From an uncultured Collinsella sp. (GTDB lineage Bacteria; Actinomycetota; Coriobacteriia; Coriobacteriales; Coriobacteriaceae), in NCBI GenBank assembly GCA_900556205.1, contig USNX01000029.1:1-10229 (forward strand): 10,229 bases of DNA, read 5' to 3'. Position 1 is the stretch's first letter, and every line of letters starts with the position of its first letter. The notes under the pieces are model-generated. The model was not told the origin of the DNA and made no database searches. It saw only the letters and a list, made by a program, of their open reading frames with translations. Made by a program: the position numbers and the translations under genes. Shown piece after piece: positions 5,517 to 10,229 of this stretch.

Positions 5517-5969
5517 ATGGTTTACGTATGGGAATTTGAGTTCTTTGATTCGGACGGTATGGTCGATGCCGTGCCATGTGGCTCGCTGGGCGGAGGAGGA
5601 ACGTTTGGCTCCGATTTAAACGACGCCGTCGAAAGCGCCGCCGATTTTCTCGCATGTATGGTCGACGATCACCTTATGGGCGGCGTCGATCTTCCCGCGC
5701 CGGACTTTGGACACCAGCCACAACACGGCGGCAAGATTATCGCCGTGGCCGTCAGCCGCGAGCTCGGCGACATCCCCGCCGTCACCGCAGCGGATGCCGC
5801 GCGCATGCTCGGTGTTAGCTCAGCACGGGTATCGCAACTGATAAATGCAGGAATGTTGGATTCATGGAAGGACGGCACCAAGCGCATGGTGTCCAAAGCT
5901 TCCATCGAGGCACGACTCGCCGACGCACCAAAGGCAGGGCGCCCGAAAGAGGTCTCTATTGCTGTATAA
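5517..5969 (+). CDS. hicB: HicB-family antitoxin with C-terminal excisionase-like HTH
   Basis: A 150-residue antitoxin, partner of the preceding hicA. HicB binds and blocks HicA and usually represses its own operon. Residues 1-70 resemble the degenerate RNase-H-like HicB domain: an opening strand, a G-x-x-T-F-G segment, then a D-L-N-D-A-V-E-S-A helix and L-P-A-P. Residues about 87-134 form a helix-turn-helix (A-A-D-A-A-R-M-L-G-V-S-S-A-R-V-S-Q-L-I, then G-T-K-R-M-V-S). This looks more like the MerR/excisionase (HTH_17) type than the ribbon-helix-helix or Xre types found in many HicBs. The ATG has AGAGGAGG six bases upstream. The likely targets are the twin inverted repeats at 5230-5275. No clear terminator follows. 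Confidence 0.8.
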   Translation: MVYVWEFEFFDSDGMVDAVPCGSLGGGGTFGSDLNDAVESAADFLACMVDDHLMGGVDLPAPDFGHQPQHGGKIIAVAVSRELGDIPAVTAADAARMLGVSSARVSQLINAGMLDSWKDGTKRMVSKASIEARLADAPKAGRPKEVSIAV

Positions 5970-5996
5970 GACGAGACTACTGCGCACTTTTATTAC

Positions 5997-6059
5997 ACAC
6001 GATGTTTTCAGCCTGGTATAAACAAGTTCAATAACAGAATGCAAATCCAACCATCGTGT
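5997..6059. repeat. Separated 8-bp inverted repeat between convergent genes
   Basis: ACACGATG (5997-6004) and CATCGTGT (6052-6059) are perfect inverted copies 47 bases apart, lying between the ends of hicB and the SHOCT gene. Neither arm is followed by a T-tract, so a simple terminator is unlikely. Eight bases could be chance. Confidence 0.3.
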
Positions 6060-6063
6060 CTAA

Positions 6064-6531
6064 TTACGAAAGGATTTTTGCCTTTTCTGCAGCAAACTCT
6101 TCCTCGGTAAGTACTCCACTATCACGCAGCACTGCAAGTCTCTCAAACCTTGCAACTACATCACCACTATCCGCCAGCGTCTCGATAGTCTTTGAAACCT
6201 GTGGATACCGCTCGAGCTCCTTCGATAGGGCATCGACTATCTTGGCAATATTCTTTGCATTTTTGCCCCCGTTTATTACGTTTGTCCTGACCTTAGATGA
6301 CGAGTTGACAGTAACGTCAGATCCGCCTTCAACTGGAACAACCGAAATACTGATATTTTCGCCCCAGGACCAAAGGCTCATACCAATCTCGGCTGCAATT
6401 GTTCTTGTTGTGGGCGATGCGCTATCAACTTTTACTTTAGGCAGCTTTTCCATAGCTGTCTTTAAGGCATTAAACGTGTCGTCAGGAGAATACGGTACCT
6501 GAAGCTGAAGCTGCTGATCCGCAAAACCCAT
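6064..6531 (-). CDS. SHOCT-domain protein
   Basis: A 155-residue protein, probably cytoplasmic, as no signal peptide or membrane span is visible. The C-terminus (about 127-155, R-F-E-R-L-A-V-L-R-D-S-G-V-L-T-E-E-E-F) is a SHOCT domain, a short helical module that usually ends proteins of many types and may mediate oligomerisation. The first 110 residues look like an alpha/beta domain: L-Q-L-Q-V-P-Y-S near the start, a helix at about 17-29, then W-S-W-G-E-N-I-S-I-S-V-V-P strands and a K-N-A-K-N-I-A-K-I helix. I do not recognise the family. GGAGG lies seven bases before the ATG. Third positions are less GC-rich than in the genes to its right. It has its own promoter candidate and converges on hicB. 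Confidence 0.82.
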   Translation of the reverse strand: MGFADQQLQLQVPYSPDDTFNALKTAMEKLPKVKVDSASPTTRTIAAEIGMSLWSWGENISISVVPVEGGSDVTVNSSSKVRTNVINGGKNAKNIAKIVDALSKELERYPQVSKTIETLADSGDVVARFERLAVLRDSGVLTEEEFAAEKAKILS

Positions 6532-6571
6532 AATCTAGCCTCCGCTTCTTACAAGATTAAGGCTATCGGCA

Positions 6572-6599
6572 ATGGTAGCACGTTCCCAGCAGTCTTAAA
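6572..6599 (-). promoter_or_regulatory. Candidate promoter of the SHOCT gene
   Basis: On the minus strand TTTAAG (6599-6594) is followed after 16 bases by TACCAT (6577-6572), with a TG one base before the -10 as in extended -10 promoters. Transcription would start near 6565, about 34 bases before the ATG. Confidence 0.4.
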
Positions 6600-6647
6600 T
6601 TCGTCTCATGACCTTGCGATGCGGCCCGACACCCCGGCACCGCTCCC

Positions 6648-7985
6648 CTACTTCCCAAAAATCGCGCCGAACAGGCCCTTGCGTTTGGGCTTTTCCTCTC
6701 GGTAGGAACCCTCGGCCGCCGCTGCCACCTGGCGCGGTTGCTCGCCGCCTCCACGGCGCACGATCTGGTATAGGAAGGGCGATTTAACGTATTTGACCTC
6801 GATGGGTGTGGCGTGCACGGTGCTTTCGCTCGACAGCATCACGTTGGGATTGAGCGGTGCCACCACATGCGTCTCGCGTTTGTCGCTAAACACTACCGCG
6901 GCCGCGCGACCCGTCTGGCCGTTCACGGCGATGCGCACCTGCTCGCCGTCGCGGCTATCCGACGCCGGGCGATCGACAAAGTAGACCGGTACCATCACCA
7001 GGCCGTCCTTGTGCTTGCGAGCCTTGCGCGCCCAGGTGCGGATGCTCTTTTTATTGAGCCCCAGCACCGCCTCGGCATCGTTGCCGGCAACGTCGAGCGC
7101 CAGCTTATCAATAACCACCTGGTCCTTGGTGGACGCATCGACGGAAACGACGCGGAAGTCACCTTCCTGCATGGCCGGGTCAAACGGCCCAACCTTGGCA
7201 AAGTCCCACGGCTCCAAAATGCCCATAAGACGAACGTCCAGGTAGTTTGCCCGCGGATACGCCCAGTCGAGCACCTCGTAGTACACCAAGGTCTCCTTGC
7301 TCAGGCCCTTGCCCGGGAAGGATGCCATCATGCGCAGGTCCGCCAGCGCCATGGGGAAATAGAAGAGCATCATGTCATTTTGGATCGCGTCTTCCACGTC
7401 GTGCCCGGCAAAGGCCTCCGGGTACTGACGCACCAGCTGCAGCGCGTTGGCACGTGCCTGCTGCGGCGATATCTCACAGGGGACGCCCTGTTCGGGAACG
7501 TATTCGGCACCCACGCCCATGGTCAGGCGCTTGCTAAACGCACCGGGCTTGAGAAGGTCAGCCATACCGATTTTGTTGCCGCAGGACGGGCACTCAAACA
7601 CGCGCTGGGTCGATGACCCCTCAAAGGACGCGCCGCAGAAGGGGCAGGGAATGCTCACGTGCGTCGCCTCTTGGAACTCCTGCGCCGTTCCGCGATCTTC
7701 CCACAGCAGATGCTCCAGAACCGACTGATTGCGCCAGTACGAATTAAAGAAATACCAGTCCGGGTCCTCTGGGCGCTCGAGCTGCGAGACGTGCGTGAGC
7801 TTGAGCAGCCCGTCAACCACCGTCAGCGGCGTATGACGGATACCCAGGGCGCTCTTGGGCTCCCCGGCGTCCGCTTGCCACGGAATAACCGTTTCGCAAT
7901 AAGCGCACTCAAAGCTACGCTTTGCCTGGTGCGAATACATGGGGCCGCCGCAGTTTTGGCATTTAATGGCAAACATCTCGTCCAT
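6648..7985 (-). CDS. Large protein with two N-terminal zinc ribbons
   Basis: A 445-residue, apparently cytoplasmic protein without signal peptide or membrane span. Two zinc ribbons are visible: Cys9-x2-Cys12 with Cys27-x2-Cys30, and Cys114-x2-Cys117 with Cys132-x2-Cys135. The remaining 300 residues form no domain I can name. They include aromatic and acidic segments, then strands with V-P-V-Y-F-V-D and a conserved-looking W-A-R-K region. The tail is basic (E-E-K-P-K-R-K-G-L-F-G) with Gly/Phe, which could bind membrane or nucleic acid. Such ribbon-bearing proteins are often annotated as TFIIB-type zinc-ribbon proteins, without known function. ATG 7985 has AAGGAGG eight bases upstream. The gene is divergent from the cation transporter. 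Confidence 0.85.
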   Translation of the reverse strand: MDEMFAIKCQNCGGPMYSHQAKRSFECAYCETVIPWQADAGEPKSALGIRHTPLTVVDGLLKLTHVSQLERPEDPDWYFFNSYWRNQSVLEHLLWEDRGTAQEFQEATHVSIPCPFCGASFEGSSTQRVFECPSCGNKIGMADLLKPGAFSKRLTMGVGAEYVPEQGVPCEISPQQARANALQLVRQYPEAFAGHDVEDAIQNDMMLFYFPMALADLRMMASFPGKGLSKETLVYYEVLDWAYPRANYLDVRLMGILEPWDFAKVGPFDPAMQEGDFRVVSVDASTKDQVVIDKLALDVAGNDAEAVLGLNKKSIRTWARKARKHKDGLVMVPVYFVDRPASDSRDGEQVRIAVNGQTGRAAAVVFSDKRETHVVAPLNPNVMLSSESTVHATPIEVKYVKSPFLYQIVRRGGGEQPRQVAAAAEGSYREEKPKRKGLFGAIFGK

Positions 7986-8012
7986 GGAAACGTCCTCCTT
8001 TGCACAGGGCTG

Positions 8013-8031
8013 TCGACATTAAGTATGTCGA
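8013..8031. promoter_or_regulatory. Candidate operator palindrome in the divergent region
   Basis: TCGACAT-TAAGT-ATGTCGA is a perfect 7-bp inverted repeat with a five-base spacer, 28 bases before the zinc-ribbon gene start (7985) and 215 bases before the transporter start. It could be a repressor site or a leader hairpin for the leftward gene. The rest of 7986-8245 shows no further clear sites. Confidence 0.45.
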
Positions 8032-8245
8032 GCAAATCGGCGCGTGCCCATACCCATGTGGCCCAAAATGGAGCACTCGGTCGGACGGGGAGGCGCAGTG
8101 AACTCGAACGCGCGCGGGCAGTCGTTCCCCTCCGCCTCGCGCCCGTTAGCGCCAGCAGACCATTGCTGCATTTTCTGAGCATCGGTACACGTTGCGTCCG
8201 CGCGAGCTACACTATCCCCTTAATGAGAATGCGAGGAGATACGCC

Positions 8246-9427
8246 ATGCTATTTGTAAATCGGCTGGTACATACGCTTGTTCCCGGCAGCGAAAGCGAGC
8301 CGGTCGATACCTCCTGCCGCACCAACGCGGGTTTTGCCGCAAGCCTCATCTGCATCGGCCTCAACATCACACTGTGCCTGGCCAAGGGCATAGCTGGTCT
8401 GCTCGCGGGCTCCGTCTCGCTTATCGCCGACGCCTTCAACAACCTTTCCGACGCCTCGAGCAACATCGTGAGTCTGCTCGGATTCCGCCTTGCCAGCCGC
8501 CCGGCCGACGAGGGGCACCCCTATGGCCACGGCCGCTACGAGTACCTGGCGGGGCTGTTTGTCGCCGTTCTCGTTTGCGCCGTCGGCATCAACCTGATCC
8601 TGGAGTCGGTCACCAAGATCATCAAGCCCTCCCCCACCGCGTATTCGGCGCTCTCCATGGCAGCCCTTGTCCTGTCCATGCTCGTCAAGTTCTGGATGGC
8701 GGCATTCAACCGCACGCTGGGCAACCGCATCGATTCCGAGACGCTTATCGCCACGGCGCAGGATTCCAAAAACGACGTCATTGCCTCGGCCTCGGTCCTG
8801 GCCGCAGCGCTTATTTCGCAGACGACCGGCTTTGACCTCGACGGCTGGGCAGGCCTGGGCGTGGGCATCTTCATCTGCATCAGCGGCATGGGCCTGGTGC
8901 GCGACGCCATCAGCCCGCTGTTGGGGCAAGCGCCCGACCCCAAGCTCGTCCAGGCAATCCGCGACAAGATTATGTCGTATCCGCAGGTCCTAGGCACGCA
9001 CGACCTCATGGTGCACGACTACGGCCCCGGCCGCCAGTTTGCCAGCGCACACGTGGAAATGCCCGGCGAGGGCGATGCCTTTGAGCACCACGAGATTCTG
9101 GACATCATCGAGCACGATATCAAACGGCAGATGGGCATCGACATCACGCTGCACTGCGACCCCATCGCCACCACCGGCGACGACCTGCGCGGCTGGGTCA
9201 AGCGCGGCATAGCGCAAATCGATCCCACGCTCTCCATCCATGACCTGCACGAGCACGACGGGTTCGTTTCGTTTGACCTGGTGCGTCCCGACGGCTTTGA
9301 CATATTCGACGACGAGCTCCTGGCGCTCGTCACGCGCATCGTGCACGAGCGCCGGCCCGACGCCTCGTGCGTCGTCACATTTGACTCGGGCTTTAGCTCG
9401 CCCGAGCGTCCAGCCGAGCAGCTGTAA
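8246..9427 (+). CDS. Cation diffusion facilitator (CDF) metal exporter
   Basis: A 393-residue integral membrane protein that should export a divalent metal in exchange for protons. I place the start at ATG 8246 (AGGAG seven bases upstream) rather than further upstream. The CDF membrane domain runs from about 28 to 225. TM2 has A-D-A-F-N-N-L-S-D (Asp62, Asn66), followed by H-P-Y-G-H-G-R at 91-97, and TM5 carries A-Q-D-S-K-N-D (Asp173, Asp177). The cytoplasmic dimer domain spans about 230-308, with H-D-L-M-V-H-D-Y-G and H-H-E-I. TM5 has Asp where zinc-type CDFs such as FieF/YiiP have His, which argues against a classical zinc site and may favour manganese. Roughly 85 further residues (about 309-393) follow the usual C-terminal domain, longer than FieF (about 300 residues in total). 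Confidence 0.93.
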   Translation: MLFVNRLVHTLVPGSESEPVDTSCRTNAGFAASLICIGLNITLCLAKGIAGLLAGSVSLIADAFNNLSDASSNIVSLLGFRLASRPADEGHPYGHGRYEYLAGLFVAVLVCAVGINLILESVTKIIKPSPTAYSALSMAALVLSMLVKFWMAAFNRTLGNRIDSETLIATAQDSKNDVIASASVLAAALISQTTGFDLDGWAGLGVGIFICISGMGLVRDAISPLLGQAPDPKLVQAIRDKIMSYPQVLGTHDLMVHDYGPGRQFASAHVEMPGEGDAFEHHEILDIIEHDIKRQMGIDITLHCDPIATTGDDLRGWVKRGIAQIDPTLSIHDLHEHDGFVSFDLVRPDGFDIFDDELLALVTRIVHERRPDASCVVTFDSGFSSPERPAEQL

Positions 9428-9435
9428 TCGACAGC

Positions 9436-9503
9436 AAAACGGGACGCAGGACCGCCGACCAACGCGCCTACGCGCCCGGTCACGCGATCCTGCGTCCCGT
9501 TTT
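9436..9503. terminator. Bidirectional terminator between convergent genes
   Basis: AAAACGGGACGCAGGA (9436-9451) pairs perfectly with TCCTGCGTCCCGTTTT (9488-9503). The 36-base interval can fold further through GACC / GGTC and GCGC / GCGC. T-tracts follow on both strands, so it can serve both the transporter and the leftward gene. Confidence 0.9.
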
Positions 9504-9537
9504 TGTTTGCACTGCTAAGGCTCTAGCCGCTCGACCG

Positions 9538-10224
9538 CTAGTTCCCCTGCGCGCCCGAAATACCGTTTTGCAGGGCACCCCAGGCGTTCGTTGCCATATC
9601 GCCCAGGTTCTGTGCGGTATCGCCGAGATTCTGAGCCGTGTCGCCCAGCTCTTGGGCCTTATCCCCAAGCTCCTGCGCCTTGTTGCTCAGGTCCTCCAGC
9701 GTGTTGGAGCTCGAGCTGTCCGCGCCGCCCTGGTCGCCGGACGCGTTGCCCGACGAGCCGCCCTTGCGCGTGAGCTGAATCTCAAGGTTACCGTTGTCGT
9801 TATAGTAGGCAGACGTCACGACCCAGTTGGCATCGACGACGGGCGTCGAGCCGTCGTCGGTCAGGATCACGGAGTTCGAAAGATCGGCCCCGCGCGACTT
9901 GAGGAGCTTCTTGGCGTTGGACCAGTACTGACCCGGGATATCGCTCAGGTCGACGGTGCCGGACTGGGCAGTCTCGGTCTGCCCGGCCGTGGTATCAGTC
10001 GTGGCGCCCCGCTTGTTGAGCATGCCCGACACGATGGCAAACACAACTGACAGGGCAAAGAAGATCGCCAGCACGATCAGGATTTTCTTGATCACGCTCG
10101 ACGAACGCGAAGGCTTCTTCTCCTCGTCCTCGCCATACTGAGGGATGGACTTGGGATACTCACGATACGGCTCGCGCGCATATCGGTCGCGCGACTCGTA
10201 GCGCGGCTGTGCCGTGCGCGGCAT
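9538..10224 (-). CDS. Single-TM protein with heptad-repeat tail
   Basis: A 228-residue protein. Residues 1-45 are basic and Arg/Tyr/Pro-rich, and one membrane span runs from about 46 to 68. A Thr/Gly linker leads to a small domain (about 90-153). It runs I-P-G-Q-Y-W-S-N-A-K-K-L-L-K-S-R-G, then V-D-A-N-W-V-V-T-S-A, and is reminiscent of PASTA-like modules, which pair such a helix with N-W-x-V strands; this is inference. A Ser/Gly linker follows, then heptad repeats (181-210) built on A-Q-E-L-G-D. The N-terminus is probably cytoplasmic and the repeat tail outside. The ATG is five bases from the window edge, so no ribosome binding site can be seen and the start may lie further upstream. Function is unknown; envelope or cell-wall sensing is possible. 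Confidence 0.78.
   Translation of the reverse strand: MPRTAQPRYESRDRYAREPYREYPKSIPQYGEDEEKKPSRSSSVIKKILIVLAIFFALSVVFAIVSGMLNKRGATTDTTAGQTETAQSGTVDLSDIPGQYWSNAKKLLKSRGADLSNSVILTDDGSTPVVDANWVVTSAYYNDNGNLEIQLTRKGGSSGNASGDQGGADSSSSNTLEDLSNKAQELGDKAQELGDTAQNLGDTAQNLGDMATNAWGALQNGISGAQGN
9595..9684 (-). repeat. Heptad-coding 21-bp tandem repeats
   Basis: Codons for residues 181-210 form just over four units of seven residues: NKAQELG, DKAQELG, DTAQNLG, DTAQNLG, then a degenerate unit. A 21-bp tandem array can change copy number by slippage, so the tail length may vary between strains. Confidence 0.75.
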
Positions 10225-10229
10225 ATATG

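Noticed and set aside
6813..7616. Plus-strand frame of 267 codons opposite the double-zinc-ribbon gene
   Set aside because: The minus strand carries ordered Cys pairs and a strong ribosome binding site; the plus frame shows no domain.
8053..8066. CCATGTGGCCC as a further copy of the intergenic element
   Set aside because: Only about seven bases match in the inverted sense, within chance for this composition.
8249..8929. Minus-strand frame of 226 codons inside the transporter
   Set aside because: It is a mirror frame of a well-supported CDF gene; its composition reflects the complement of GC-rich codons.
1..10229. CRISPR array, insertion sequence or rRNA
   Set aside because: No regularly spaced repeats, transposase motifs or rRNA-like sequence were seen on either strand.

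Overview
The window looks like chromosomal DNA of a high-GC Gram-positive gut actinobacterium, most likely Collinsella or a close relative in the Coriobacteriia. This is inference from style, with no database search: GC-rich codons, strong AGGAGG-type ribosome binding sites, an LPNTG sortase-anchored surface protein with an InlB-type repeat, glycine-rich lipoproteins, and zinc-ribbon or single-TM envelope proteins with low-complexity linkers.

Layout. Positions 1-27 hold only the first codons of a leftward gene, preceded by a possible leader terminator (73-118) and promoter (139-167). A sortase-anchored, probably beta-helical surface protein (462-1958, +) ends at a strong terminator (1998-2035). 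An intergenic repeat element follows (2135-2249), then a leftward zinc-ribbon/TM protein (2261-3100, -). Two paralogous lipoproteins come next (3479-4081 and 4310-4903, +), each preceded by sequence related to that repeat, and the pair closes with a strong terminator (4942-4978). After about 320 bp without a convincing gene lies a hicA-hicB toxin-antitoxin pair (5301-5471 and 5517-5969, +), with two matched inverted repeats at its promoter. Converging on it are a SHOCT-domain protein (6064-6531, -) and a large double-zinc-ribbon protein (6648-7985, -). A cation diffusion facilitator (8246-9427, +) starts divergently from the latter. It shares a bidirectional terminator (9436-9503) with a leftward single-TM protein that has a heptad-repeat tail (9538-10224, -), at the right edge.

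How the genes relate. Most products sit in or on the envelope: a wall-anchored protein, two lipoproteins, two single-TM proteins and a metal transporter. There is no obvious metabolic pathway, and most genes appear to be single transcription units. The one clear two-gene system is hicAB, in which HicA should be an mRNA-cleaving toxin and HicB its antitoxin and autorepressor.

The least explained feature is a family of intergenic repeats. Two copies are 76 nt long and match at 66 of 76 positions without gaps; a third shares only the first 19-20 nt. Two copies lie in the upstream regions of the paralogous lipoprotein genes, which suggests the pair was duplicated together with a regulatory leader. 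The third lies between convergent genes with nothing downstream to regulate.
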